From NCBI RefSeq assembly GCF_001421415.1, contig NZ_LMKH01000001.1, positions 601,688 through 665,687 of the forward strand: a DNA stretch of 64,000 bases, written 5' to 3'. The first letter of the stretch is position 1. Each line of letters begins with the position of its first letter. The translations under genes were made by a program, and so were the position numbers. Below, piece by piece: positions 51,019-60,077 of the stretch. The notes under the pieces were generated by a model. The model was not told the DNA's origin and ran no database searches. It saw only the letters and a list, made by a program, of their open reading frames with translations. The stretch comes from Sphingomonas sp. Leaf208. Lineage in GTDB: Bacteria > Pseudomonadota > Alphaproteobacteria > Sphingomonadales > Sphingomonadaceae.

Positions 51019-52197
51019 ATGCGCGCACTGGCATGGCACGGTAAGCACGACGTCCGCGTCGATACGGTCGACGATCCCGAAATCGTCAACCAGCGTGACT
51101 GCATCATCAAGGTCACTGCAACTGCGATCTGCGGCTCCGACCTGCATTTGTACGACGGCTATATCCCGACGATGCAGGCCGGCGACATCCTCGGCCACGA
51201 GTTCATGGGCGAAGTCGTCGAGGTCGGTGCAAAGTCGACGCTGAAGAAGGGCCAGAAGGTCGTCGTCCCGTTCACGATCGCCTGCGGCAGTTGCTACCAT
51301 TGCGGCAAGCACCAGTATTCGGCGTGCGACAACGGCCTCCCCGCCGACAACCAGGACATCGCGCAGGAAATCTATGGCCAGCCCATGTCGGGGTTGTTCG
51401 GCTATAGTCACATGACCGGCGGTTATGCCGGCGGACAGGCGGAATATGTCCGCGTGCCGTTCAGCGACGTCGGCCCGATCGTCATTCCCGACGGCGTCGA
51501 CGACGAGAAGGTGTTGTTCCTCTCCGACATCCTGCCGACCGGCTGGATGGCGGCGGAGAACGCACAGATCGAGCCCGGCGACACGGTCGCGGTGTGGGGC
51601 TGCGGTCCGGTCGGGTTGTTCGCGGTGCAGTCGGCGTTCCTGATGGGCGCCGAACGCGTGATTGCGATCGATCACTTCCCCCACCGCCTAGACCTCGCAA
51701 AGAAGTTCGGCGCCGAGACGATCAACTACGAGGAAAGCGCGGTCTACGAGGCGCTGATGGTCATGACCGGCGGGATCGGCCCCGACGCGGTCATCGACAG
51801 CGTCGGGCTCGAGGCACACGGCTTCTTCGTCGACAACGTCGTCGACCAGATCAAGGCCTCGACCTTCCTTGGCACCGATCGGACGCATTCGATCCGCCAG
51901 GCGATCATCGCGTGTCGCAAGGGTGGGCGGGTGTCGATGCCGGCGGTGTACGGCGGGTTCGTCGACAAGTTCCCGCTCGGCGCGTTCATGGAGAAGGGGC
52001 TGACGCTCAAGACCGGCCAGACGCATGTCCAGCATTACATGCCCGCGCTGCTCAACGCGATCATGGAGGGCAAGATCGACACCACCTTCCTGATCTCGCA
52101 CCGCATGGACCTGGAGGACGCCCCCAAGGGCTACGACATGTTCAAGAACAACCAGAACGAAGTGACGAAGGTCGTGCTCAAGCCCGGCTTCAACTGA
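51019..52197 (+). CDS. Zinc-dependent alcohol dehydrogenase
   Basis: 392 residues. Catalytic zinc site '[12 protein letters not shown]' and '[12 protein letters not shown]'; structural zinc cysteines in '[18 protein letters not shown]'. Rossmann motif '[20 protein letters not shown]'. It has the long insertion between catalytic and coenzyme domains ('[20 protein letters not shown]') seen in formaldehyde-dehydrogenase-like members. Substrate unknown. 31 nt after the SRPBCC gene, which suits a detoxification role in the stress operon. Confidence 0.92.
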   Translation: MRALAWHGKHDVRVDTVDDPEIVNQRDCIIKVTATAICGSDLHLYDGYIPTMQAGDILGHEFMGEVVEVGAKSTLKKGQKVVVPFTIACGSCYHCGKHQYSACDNGLPADNQDIAQEIYGQPMSGLFGYSHMTGGYAGGQAEYVRVPFSDVGPIVIPDGVDDEKVLFLSDILPTGWMAAENAQIEPGDTVAVWGCGPVGLFAVQSAFLMGAERVIAIDHFPHRLDLAKKFGAETINYEESAVYEALMVMTGGIGPDAVIDSVGLEAHGFFVDNVVDQIKASTFLGTDRTHSIRQAIIACRKGGRVSMPAVYGGFVDKFPLGAFMEKGLTLKTGQTHVQHYMPALLNAIMEGKIDTTFLISHRMDLEDAPKGYDMFKNNQNEVTKVVLKPGFN

Positions 52198-52209
52198 GGA
52201 TGACTGACA

Positions 52210-52995
52210 ATGGCTGATAAATTCGCGATCATCACCGGCGCCTCGACGGGCATCGGCTTCGAACTGGCGACCCTGGCGGCGAAGGACGGCTACGACATAC
52301 TGGTCGTAGCCGACGAGGCGTTGATCGACGCCGCCGCGCAGGACTTCAAGCAGTTCGGCACCGATGTTCAGTCGCTCCAGGCCGACCTCTCGACGATCGA
52401 AGGCGTCGACCAGTTGCTTGCGGCCACGAACGGCCGGACGATCGATCTGGTCTGCGCGAATGCCGGGCGCGGGCTCGGCAAGGCGTTCCTCGACCAGGAT
52501 CTGGCCGAGTGGCGCAAGGTCGTCGACACTAACGTGATCGGCACGGCGTATCTGTTGCAGAAAACCCTGCCGCCGATGGTCACGCGCAACGCAGGCAAGG
52601 TGCTCGTGACCGGATCGATCGCAGGCTACATCCCCGGTGCGTTCCAGGCGGTGTATAACGGCACGAAGAGCTTCGTCGACAGCTTCGTCGCGGCGATCCA
52701 GAACGAGATCAAGGACGCGGATGGCGTCACGCTGACCAACCTGATGCCCGGCCCGGTCGATACCGAGTTCTTCGACCGTGCGCACATGATGGACACCGAT
52801 GTCGGGACCGATCCCAAGAAGAGCGATCCCGCGGACGTGGCGAAGGACGGCTGGGACGCGCTGATGTCCGGCAAGGCCGCGGTCGTGTCGGGCTGGAAGA
52901 ACAAGGTCCAGTCGGCGATCGCCAACGTCACGCCCAACGCCGTACTCGCCGAGATGCACCGCAAGATGGCCGAGCCTGGCACCGCGAACGATTGA
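52210..52995 (+). CDS. Short-chain dehydrogenase/reductase
   Basis: 261 residues, classical SDR: 'AIITGASTGIGFELATLAAK', 'VCANAGRGLG', Ser in 'VTGSIAGYIPG' and the YxxxK active site as 'YNGTKSFV'. It ends 'KVQSAIANVTPNAVLAEMHR', similar to the DltE/YqjQ-like subgroup. Substrate unknown. 12 nt after the ADH gene. Confidence 0.92.
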   Translation: MADKFAIITGASTGIGFELATLAAKDGYDILVVADEALIDAAAQDFKQFGTDVQSLQADLSTIEGVDQLLAATNGRTIDLVCANAGRGLGKAFLDQDLAEWRKVVDTNVIGTAYLLQKTLPPMVTRNAGKVLVTGSIAGYIPGAFQAVYNGTKSFVDSFVAAIQNEIKDADGVTLTNLMPGPVDTEFFDRAHMMDTDVGTDPKKSDPADVAKDGWDALMSGKAAVVSGWKNKVQSAIANVTPNAVLAEMHRKMAEPGTAND

Positions 52996-53024
52996 ACGAC
53001 AGTTTCAACAGGAGAGAGAAGACC

Positions 53025-53510
53025 ATGACACGATTTCTGACTGCCGCCGCGCTGATCGCGATGCCGATCGCCGCCGTATCGGCGCAGGCACCAATGCCCG
53101 CATCGAGCTATGTGATGAAGGCCGGTGCCGGCGACCTGTACGAGAAGACGTCGAGCCAGATCCTGCTCGAGACGACCACCAATCCGACGCTCAAGAGCTT
53201 CGCGCAGATGATGATCACCGATCACACCAAGAGCACCGCAGACGTAAAGGCCGCGGCGATGGCGGCGCATGTGAAGGTCGCACCGCCCAAGCTCGATCCG
53301 ATGGGTGCCAAGAACGTCGCGGCACTTCGCGCGGCGAAGGGCACGGCGCGCGACCGGCTGTACGTGACGCAGCAGAAGGCGGCGCATGCCAAGGCACTGA
53401 CGTTGCAGCAGGGCTATGCCGACAAGGGTACCGTGGCGGGCCTGAAGACGGTCGCGGCCGGGATCGTACCGGTCGTCCAGACGCACATCACCGAACTGCA
53501 GACGATGTAA
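53025..53510 (+). CDS. DUF4142 periplasmic protein
   Basis: 161 residues from ATG at 53025 with a GGAGAG site. Signal peptide 'RFLTAAALIAMPIAAVSAQA'. The mature chain is a helical bundle: 'SYVMKAGAGDLYEKTSSQIL', 'NPTLKSFAQMMITDHTKSTA' and 'LQQGYADKGTVAGLKTVAAG'. The FAQxMxxDH block is the DUF4142 (ferritin-like) signature; members are often induced by general stress. Last gene of the unit. Confidence 0.9.
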   Translation: MTRFLTAAALIAMPIAAVSAQAPMPASSYVMKAGAGDLYEKTSSQILLETTTNPTLKSFAQMMITDHTKSTADVKAAAMAAHVKVAPPKLDPMGAKNVAALRAAKGTARDRLYVTQQKAAHAKALTLQQGYADKGTVAGLKTVAAGIVPVVQTHITELQTM

Positions 53511-53542
53511 TCATACGGCGTCCTATCGACGGCGGATTACAG

Positions 53543-53572
53543 ACGGCGCTCGCTTCACAAAGCGGGCGCCGT
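53543..53572 (+). terminator. Hairpin terminating the stress operon
   Basis: ACGGCGC-t-CGCTT and AAGCG-g-GCGCCGT form a 12-bp stem with one mismatch and a CAC loop, about 30 nt after the DUF4142 stop, followed by TCTGCATT. Moderate T content. Confidence 0.65.
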
Positions 53573-53632
53573 TCTGCATTCGGGACTCCTAATCGTCTGG
53601 AAAGCCATCCCCGGCCCCGCTAGGTCAGCGCC

Positions 53633-55303
53633 ATGGAAACCGATATCGCCATCGCTCGCAGCGTCGCCCTGCGCCCTATCGCCGCCATCGCCGAGAGTCT
53701 GCACATTCCCGACGACGCGATCGAGCCTTACGGCCGGTACAAGGCGAAGATCTCGCTCGAATGGCTGAACGCGCGCAAGTCTTCGCCCAACGGCAAGCTC
53801 GTCCTCGTCACCGCCATCAACCCGACCCCGGCAGGCGAAGGCAAGACTACGACCTCGATCGGACTCGCCGACGCGCTTCGCCATACCGGCCGCAAGGCCG
53901 TGCTCGCCCTTCGCGAACCCTCGCTCGGCCCGTGCTTCGGGACCAAGGGCGGTGCGACCGGTGGCGGTCGTGCGCAGGTCGCGCCGATGGAGGATATCAA
54001 CCTCCACTTCACCGGCGATTTCCACGCGATCACTGCGGCGCATAATTTGCTCGCGGCGATGATCGACAACCATATCCACTGGGGCAACGCGCTCCAGATC
54101 GACGTCCGCCGCGTGGTCTGGCGTCGCGTGCTCGACATGAACGACCGGGCGCTGCGCGATATCGTGCAGTCGATCGGTGGCGTCGCCAACGGCTATCCGC
54201 GCGAATCTGGCTTCGATATCACGGTCGCGTCGGAGGTGATGGCGATCCTGTGCCTTGCCGACGGGCTCGCCGACATGGAGCGACGGCTGGGCGATATCGT
54301 CGTCGCCTACACGCGGGACCGCACGCCGATCACCGCACGCGACCTGAAGGCGGATGGTGCGATGGCGGTGCTGCTGGCGGAGGCGATCAAGCCGAACCTC
54401 GTCCAGTCGCTGGAGGGGACGCCGGCGTTCCTCCACGGCGGGCCGTTCGCCAACATCGCGCATGGCTGCAACTCGGTGATCGCGACGCGGGCAGCGCTGT
54501 CGCTCGGCGATTACGTGGTGACCGAGGCGGGCTTCGGCGCGGATCTCGGCGCGGAAAAGTTCTTCGACATCAAATGCCGCCAGGCGGGGCTGGCCCCCGA
54601 CGCGGTCGTCATCGTCGCGACCGCCCGTGCGCTGAAGATGAACGGTGGCGTCGCGAAGGCCGACTTGGCACGCGAAGACGTCGACGCAGTACGCCGCGGC
54701 GCGGTCAATCTCGTGCGGCATATCGAGAACATCCGCCAGTTCGGCGTTCCCGCCGTGGTCGCGATCAACCATTTCTACACCGACAGCGATGCGGAGGTCG
54801 CCGCGATCGTCGAGGCCGCTGCGCACCACGGCTCGCGCGCGATCCTCTGCCGACATTGGGCCGAGGGTGGCGCCGGTGCGGTCGAGCTGGCCGACGCGGT
54901 CGCCGAACTTTGCGACACGCACGGGGGCGGGTTCGCGCCGATCTATGGCGACGAACTGTCGCTGTTCGACAAGATCGATACCGTTGCACGCCGCATCTAC
55001 CGCGCCGAGCACGCGGTCGCCGAGCCGAGCGTGCTTGCGCAGTTGAAGCGCTGGGAAGATGCGGGCTACGGTCACCTGCCCGTCTGCCTCGCGAAGACGC
55101 AGTACAGTTTTTCGACCGACCCTGCCCTGCTCGGCGCGCCGACCGGGCACATCGTGCCGGTGCGTGAAGTCCGGCTCGCGGCGGGTGCCGGGTTCGTGGT
55201 CGCGATCTGCGGAGAGATCATGACGATGCCGGGCCTGCCCCGCGTGCCCGCGGCGGAAGCGATCCGGTTGAACGACGAGGGGCTGATCGAAGGGCTGTTT
55301 TAA
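53633..55303 (+). CDS. fhs: Formate--tetrahydrofolate ligase
   Basis: 556 residues. '[20 protein letters not shown]' is the P-loop signature. Also '[20 protein letters not shown]', '[20 protein letters not shown]', '[20 protein letters not shown]' and a C-terminal '[20 protein letters not shown]'. It uses ATP to attach formate to tetrahydrofolate in the cytosol. Usual length; stand-alone gene, with a repeat immediately after. Confidence 0.97.
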   Translation: METDIAIARSVALRPIAAIAESLHIPDDAIEPYGRYKAKISLEWLNARKSSPNGKLVLVTAINPTPAGEGKTTTSIGLADALRHTGRKAVLALREPSLGPCFGTKGGATGGGRAQVAPMEDINLHFTGDFHAITAAHNLLAAMIDNHIHWGNALQIDVRRVVWRRVLDMNDRALRDIVQSIGGVANGYPRESGFDITVASEVMAILCLADGLADMERRLGDIVVAYTRDRTPITARDLKADGAMAVLLAEAIKPNLVQSLEGTPAFLHGGPFANIAHGCNSVIATRAALSLGDYVVTEAGFGADLGAEKFFDIKCRQAGLAPDAVVIVATARALKMNGGVAKADLAREDVDAVRRGAVNLVRHIENIRQFGVPAVVAINHFYTDSDAEVAAIVEAAAHHGSRAILCRHWAEGGAGAVELADAVAELCDTHGGGFAPIYGDELSLFDKIDTVARRIYRAEHAVAEPSVLAQLKRWEDAGYGHLPVCLAKTQYSFSTDPALLGAPTGHIVPVREVRLAAGAGFVVAICGEIMTMPGLPRVPAAEAIRLNDEGLIEGLF

Positions 55304-55309
55304 GTCTCA

Positions 55310-55433
55310 ATCCTCCCCCGCCAGGGGGAGGTGGCACCGAAGGTGACGGAGGGGGCGGACAAGAAACAAGCGTTTCGCGTACCTCCCCCTCCGTCTGGCA
55401 AGTGCCAGCCACCTCCCCCTGGCGGGGGAGGAT
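55310..55433. repeat. Extragenic palindrome, family D (copy 2)
   Basis: 'ATCCTCCCCCGCCAGGGGGA' 'ggtggc' and 'tgacggagggggcgg' are mirrored by 'ccccctccgtct' and 'ccacctccccctgg' 'CGGGGGAGGAT'. It separates the convergent fhs and amidotransferase genes. Confidence 0.88.
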
Positions 55434-55443
55434 TCGCTCCGTC

Positions 55444-57330
55444 CTACCCGAACATCCGCTTCATCGACCGCTCAAGCATCACGAACTGCCACAACGTCCG
55501 CCCATGCTCGGCGCGACCCATCCGGTGCTCGTCGGCAATCCGCGCGAGCGTCGCCATGTCGAACCACCCAGTCTCGCCGAGCGTCCGCGACTTGGCGAGC
55601 ACGGTCGCTTCGCCTGCCAGCGCGCCACGAAACCACGCGCTGATCGGCGTCACGAAGCCCATCTTCTGGCGATAGAGGATGTCGCGCGGCAGATACGGCT
55701 CCATCGCCTTCTTCATCAGCCATTTGCCCTCGCCGTGCCGCAACCGCATGGTCGCCGGCAGCGTCGCGCAGAACTCGATCAGGCGGTGGTCGAGCAACGG
55801 TTCGCGCGCTTCGAGGCCGACCGCCATGCTGGTCCGATCGACTTTGGTGAGGATGTCGCCGGGCAGCCAATGCTTGATGTCGGCATATTGCGCACGGTCG
55901 ATCGCATCTCGCGCGGGCGCGTTCGCCATCGTCGCGACATAGCGGTCCTCGGCACGGTACCCGCCGAGCTTCGCGCGAGCGCCGGCGTTGAACAACTGCG
56001 CGCGGAGTTCGGTTGTGGTGACGCCGACCGATCGGGCATACGCCTCGCCGCCACCTTGCGCGAGCGCGAGCAGCGTCGACTTTGCGCGAAGCGGCCGCGG
56101 CGCCCAGTCGGCCTTCGGATACCAGCGGCCGAGCGTCCCGAAGACGTCGGCGCGCAGATGCGACGGGAGCAAGCCGCGGACGCGCTCCTCGACCGACTGG
56201 AACTTGTAGCGGCGGTATCCGGCGAGCGCTTCATCCGCGCCATCTCCAGACAGCGCGACGGTGACGCTCTCCCTGGCCAGCGCGCAGACCTGATAAGTGG
56301 CGAGCGCGGAGGCGTCCGCAAAGGGCTCGTCGAAGCTAGCGACCAGCGTATCGATCAGTCCGAAGTCACCCGACTGGACGACGCGCTCGCGGTGATCCGT
56401 GGCGAAGCGGCGCGCGACGGTGTCCGCATAGCTGCGCTCGTCGTGCCCGGCCTCGTCGAACCCGATCGTGCAGGTGCGGACCGCTTTGGGGCTCGCCTCC
56501 GCCATCAGCGCGACGACCGCTGAGCTGTCCACACCGCCCGACAGGAACGCACCCAGCGGCACGTCGGCGACCATCCGCGACCGCACCCCCGCCCGCATCC
56601 GGTCGACCAGTTCCTCGCCCAGCGCCTTGGCCGAACCGGTCGCGCGGTTGGAGAATTCGACGTCCCACCATTTGTACGGCTGCGGCACCGACTTGCCACG
56701 CTCGACCAACAGGAAATGCCCGGCCGCGAGCTTCTTCACGCCCGCGACCATGCAGGAATCATCGGGGACGTACCCGAATGCCAGATAATCCTCGACCGCG
56801 CCGAGATCGGGCACTCGCCGGAGTTGCGGATGTGCGAGCAGGCCCTTCAGTTCGGACGCGAACGCCAGCGACCCGTCGGCCAGTTCAACATAATGGAGCG
56901 GTTTCACGCCCATCCGGTCGCGCGCGAGGAACAGCGTGTGCGCGGCGGTGTCGTGGATCGCGAACGCGAACATGCCGTTCAGCCGGTCGAGCATCGACGG
57001 TCCCCAGGCGCGCCACGCGTGCAGCAGGACTTCGGTGTCGCCGGACGTCCGGAAGATCGCACCCTTGGCGGTCAGTTCGTCGCGGAGTTCGGCGAAATTA
57101 TAGACTTCGCCATTGTAGGTAGTCGTGAGCGTGCCGTCCGACATCGGCTGCGGCGAGCCTTCGAGGTCGATGATCGACAGCCGGCGATGGCCGAGACCGA
57201 CGCCGGGCGCAGTCCAGATGCCGTCGCCGTCGGGGCCGCGATGCGACAGCGCCGCGATCATCGCGTGGACGCGGTTCGGGTCGACCGGCTTGGGCGTGCC
57301 GGGGTGGAAGATCCCGGCGATGCCGCACAT
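55444..57330 (-). CDS. XrtA-system amidotransferase (asparagine synthase family)
   Basis: 628 residues. Class II glutaminase with Cys2 ('MCGIAGIFHPG'), 'LSHRGPDGDGIW' and 'TYNGEVYNFAELRDEL'. The synthetase half has 'LSGGVDSSAVVALMAE' (ATP pyrophosphatase loop) and 'ALSGDGADEALAGYRRYKFQ'. It is the amidotransferase type found next to exosortase genes, so it probably modifies an exopolysaccharide sugar rather than making free asparagine. Ends the operon; abuts the exosortase stop. Confidence 0.9.
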   Translation of the reverse strand: MCGIAGIFHPGTPKPVDPNRVHAMIAALSHRGPDGDGIWTAPGVGLGHRRLSIIDLEGSPQPMSDGTLTTTYNGEVYNFAELRDELTAKGAIFRTSGDTEVLLHAWRAWGPSMLDRLNGMFAFAIHDTAAHTLFLARDRMGVKPLHYVELADGSLAFASELKGLLAHPQLRRVPDLGAVEDYLAFGYVPDDSCMVAGVKKLAAGHFLLVERGKSVPQPYKWWDVEFSNRATGSAKALGEELVDRMRAGVRSRMVADVPLGAFLSGGVDSSAVVALMAEASPKAVRTCTIGFDEAGHDERSYADTVARRFATDHRERVVQSGDFGLIDTLVASFDEPFADASALATYQVCALARESVTVALSGDGADEALAGYRRYKFQSVEERVRGLLPSHLRADVFGTLGRWYPKADWAPRPLRAKSTLLALAQGGGEAYARSVGVTTTELRAQLFNAGARAKLGGYRAEDRYVATMANAPARDAIDRAQYADIKHWLPGDILTKVDRTSMAVGLEAREPLLDHRLIEFCATLPATMRLRHGEGKWLMKKAMEPYLPRDILYRQKMGFVTPISAWFRGALAGEATVLAKSRTLGETGWFDMATLARIADEHRMGRAEHGRTLWQFVMLERSMKRMFG

Positions 57331-58806
57331 CTAGCGCATCCCCGCGGCGTGATCGGCGACCGGCGCGATCGGTCCGAGCGCGGCGAGGAAGCGCGTGATC
57401 GGGCGCGGATCGGCGCCCTCGACCGACAGATGGATCGCCACCGCGCGTTGCGGCCCCCCGAGCAACCGCGCCTTCATCGTCTCGATCTTCACCAGCGTTT
57501 CGTCCTGCGTGGTCGTGTCGCCGACCCGGTACCACGTCGCGACGATCCGCTCTACGGGTCCGGGTGCAGTGATCCGCATGACGCTTCCCCCTGCGATATC
57601 GGGCAAATCGGCGACGCGGACCCAACGATCTTCCTCGCGTAGCACGCCGGTACCGTAGGCGATCAGCTCCTTGCCCTCGTGCTGGCTGCCGAACACCGCG
57701 ATGCTCATGTCGACCTGCGCGCCGGTCGCGTCGGCGTAGCGGCCGAACAGATAATGGTCTGCGCCGGGGTAATACGGCGTCCACGGCGCGCGCGTGCTGA
57801 TGGGAACGCGGTGCCAGCCGGCGATCTCGGGCAGGTCGATATGCGCGGGAAGTGGCTGTGCGCGTCTGGCGACTGCTGCGCTCCAGGCTGGGAACACCGC
57901 GAACGTGGTGAGAGCGAGTGCGGTCGCGATGGCGAGATCGGTCCGTTGACGGGGTGTGACCTTGAGCTTCGCCGGATCGAACGCGGGATCATCGGGTGCG
58001 CGGTCGAACCAGCGCCAGCCGATCGCCATCACGCCCGCCATGACCAGCGCGAAGAACACCCAGCCATAGACGATATGATCGATCCCGGTCGCCGCCTCGA
58101 CGGAGGTGAGGTCCGCCGCCCAGATGGTACCGAACGCGCGGAAGCCGTTGGCGACGACCGGCACGACGACCGACACGACGAGAAACACCGCGCGGCGCTG
58201 CCACGATACGAAGCAGAGGTTGGCGACGAGCACCCCGAACGCGACCATCGCGATGACGAACTTGGCGCCCGAACACGCCTCGGCGACCTCGAAATAATAG
58301 CGGCCGGCGTGGATCAGCACGCCGTCGACCACTGCCGACACGCCGACGAGGTGCAGCAGCGGCATGACGATCGCGACCGTGACGGTCTGCAGCGGCGGTT
58401 CGAGACCCTCGCCGAACGGTACGAGGAAGAACGCGTAGGCGAGCGGGAAGAGCAATCCGCGCGCCACGTTGGGGCCGAGGATCGTCACGACCGCGCCTTG
58501 CAGCATCATCACGAGCCCAAGCTGGCGCGCGAACCCGACGGAAGCAGCATCGCCCATCAGCCAGCCGCCGCCCCCGATTGCGACGAGCGCGACGCCGGGC
58601 CACCACTCGGTCGGGGTCAGTCCGGCCAGTTCAGTGCGGCGCTGCCACACGAGCCATGCGATCACCGGGCCAATGAAGAGGCAGTGGCCGAAGGTGGTGC
58701 TCGTCCACCAGATATGCGCGAGATCGGCGACATCGCTTCGGAACGTCAGGAGTATCAGCACCGCGACGACCGCGAGCGCGATGCCGTGGCGACGCCAAGC
58801 GGTCAT
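57331..58806 (-). CDS. xrtA: Exosortase A fused to EpsI domain
   Basis: 491 residues from ATG at 58806 (ATGA overlap with the upstream gene). Eight or so membrane helices in the first 300 residues. Exosortase catalytic triad: Cys178 in 'EACSGAKF', Arg223 in 'NGFRAFG' and His244 in 'DHIVYGW'. The C-terminal about 190 residues form an EpsI-type periplasmic domain ('LPEIAGWHRVPISTRAPW', 'QVDMSIAVFGSQHEGKELIA'). It is proposed to cleave PEP-CTERM tails and anchor proteins to the envelope. Confidence 0.93.
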   Translation of the reverse strand: MTAWRRHGIALAVVAVLILLTFRSDVADLAHIWWTSTTFGHCLFIGPVIAWLVWQRRTELAGLTPTEWWPGVALVAIGGGGWLMGDAASVGFARQLGLVMMLQGAVVTILGPNVARGLLFPLAYAFFLVPFGEGLEPPLQTVTVAIVMPLLHLVGVSAVVDGVLIHAGRYYFEVAEACSGAKFVIAMVAFGVLVANLCFVSWQRRAVFLVVSVVVPVVANGFRAFGTIWAADLTSVEAATGIDHIVYGWVFFALVMAGVMAIGWRWFDRAPDDPAFDPAKLKVTPRQRTDLAIATALALTTFAVFPAWSAAVARRAQPLPAHIDLPEIAGWHRVPISTRAPWTPYYPGADHYLFGRYADATGAQVDMSIAVFGSQHEGKELIAYGTGVLREEDRWVRVADLPDIAGGSVMRITAPGPVERIVATWYRVGDTTTQDETLVKIETMKARLLGGPQRAVAIHLSVEGADPRPITRFLAALGPIAPVADHAAGMR

Positions 58807-60077
58807 GCCGGAAGGCCGAGCAACATGTCCAGCGGCGCGAGGCGGGCGTCCCAACCGTAGCGGCGGATGACCTGCGCGCGGGCGGACTGGCCCAGCGTAG
58901 CTGCCGTGTCGGGGGCTTCGAGCAGGTTGCAGATGCGGTCCGAGAACTCCTGTGCGGTCGTGGCGACGCGGATCGTGCCGGCATGATCGATGCCCTCGGC
59001 CGCGTCGGCGGAGGCAACGACGGGGCGGGCCATCGCCATCGCCTCGAGCACCTTGTTCTGGATCCCGCGCGCGAGTTTCAGCGGGGCGACGCAGACGTCT
59101 GCGGCGGCGACCCAGCCTCGGACGTCGTCGACTGCGCCAGTGACGGTGACCTGGTTGCTTGCGAGCGCCTGGACGGCGGCGGTCGGCGCGCGGCCGACTA
59201 TCGCGAAGTGGGCGGAGTGGCGCTGGCGGACGAGCGGGAGGATGTCGCGGGCGAACCACGTCACTGCGTCGATATTGGGGCGGTAGTCCATCTGGCCCGT
59301 GAAGACGATCAACGCTTCTGCCCCCCTCCCTGGAAGGGAGGGGTTGGGGGTGGGTCGGCCCGCTTTGGTCACGCCCGGTTGCCCCTCGGGAAGCCGACCC
59401 ACCCCCGGCCCCTCCCTTTCAGGGAGGGGGGAAGATTGGCGGCCGAAGTTGACCGCCGGATCGAACTTCGCCGAATCGATGCCGTTCTCGACTGCAATGA
59501 TCCGCCCGGTTGCACCACCCTCCCGGAACAGCGCAGCCTCCGCTTCGCTGACGAACAGGCTAGCCGACACCCTGCTCGCCACCCCGCGCTCGAACATACC
59601 GAGCAGCCGAGCTTCGCGGCGCATTATCCAACGCATCGGGCCCCGTGCATCGTCGGCAAAACCAGCAAACTTGGCGGAGTCGACGTCGACGAAATCCATG
59701 ACGACCGGCGGCCCGCCAACCGGTAGATACTGCGCCATCTGGCCGGAAAAGCAGTAGACCGCGCTTACATCGGCCAAGACGCGATTGACCGCATCCTGCA
59801 TTGCCGCGCTCGCAAAGGCGGTCAGCGAAACCGGCTTACCGGTCGCGAGCGCCTCGATTGCGGCACGCTTCTGCGACTTCCGACGCGGCAGGATCGTGCA
59901 ACTCGCCAGCATATCGGTGAGTACCGCCGGCGGATCGAAGTCCGCCTCGTCGTCGGCGAACGCCACCAGATGCACCGGCGTGCGCTTCGCCAGATACTGG
60001 AGGATATGGAAACTGCGGATCTTGTCGCCGCGGTCGGGCGGAAAGGGAACGCGGTGCGCCAGGAAGAGCAGGCTCAC
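58803..60077 (-). CDS. XrtA-system glycosyltransferase (TIGR03087-like) with in-frame palindrome insertion
   Basis: 424 residues from GTG at 60077 (GTGA overlap with the upstream gene). It starts 'SLLFLAHRVPFPPDRGDKIR', as in TIGR03087. The C-terminal GT4-like half has 'IVFTGQMDYRPNIDAVTWFA', 'VAPLKLARGIQNKVLEAMAM' and 'RPVVASADAAEGID'. Between the halves, about residues 215-252 ('PLPEREGPGVGRLPEGQPG', 'GRPTPNPSLPGRG') are encoded by a family C repeat (59320-59434). The insertion keeps frame and lies in the interdomain linker, so the enzyme may still work. Predicted to add a sugar to the XrtA-linked polysaccharide. Confidence 0.88.
   Translation of the reverse strand: MSLLFLAHRVPFPPDRGDKIRSFHILQYLAKRTPVHLVAFADDEADFDPPAVLTDMLASCTILPRRKSQKRAAIEALATGKPVSLTAFASAAMQDAVNRVLADVSAVYCFSGQMAQYLPVGGPPVVMDFVDVDSAKFAGFADDARGPMRWIMRREARLLGMFERGVASRVSASLFVSEAEAALFREGGATGRIIAVENGIDSAKFDPAVNFGRQSSPLPEREGPGVGRLPEGQPGVTKAGRPTPNPSLPGRGAEALIVFTGQMDYRPNIDAVTWFARDILPLVRQRHSAHFAIVGRAPTAAVQALASNQVTVTGAVDDVRGWVAAADVCVAPLKLARGIQNKVLEAMAMARPVVASADAAEGIDHAGTIRVATTAQEFSDRICNLLEAPDTAATLGQSARAQVIRRYGWDARLAPLDMLLGLPA
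59320..59434. repeat. Palindrome family C (copy 3), inside the glycosyltransferase gene
   Basis: 'CCCCCCTCCCTGGAAGGGAG' 'gggttgggggtgggtcgg' is mirrored by 'ccgacccacccccggc' 'CCCTCCCTTTCAGGGAGGGG'. It matches copies at 3546 and 14417 including the 'ttgcccctcgggaagcc' / 'tttgcccgatgcggaagcc' style loop. Length is a multiple of three and it has no stop in the host frame. Confidence 0.9.

Noticed and set aside
51688..52959. 423-codon minus-strand ORF
   Set aside because: Antisense to the ADH and SDR genes, both of which have clear motifs.
53555..55150. 531-codon minus-strand ORF
   Set aside because: Antisense to fhs; no recognisable domain.
58807..59259. N-terminal extension of the exosortase frame
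   Set aside because: It would overlap the glycosyltransferase gene by 450 bp; the ATG at 58806 has the ATGA coupling and a proper first membrane helix.
1054..59434. CRISPR array made of the repeated palindromes
   Set aside because: The repeats are dispersed over 58 kb, are long inverted pairs, and have no regular spacers or cas genes.
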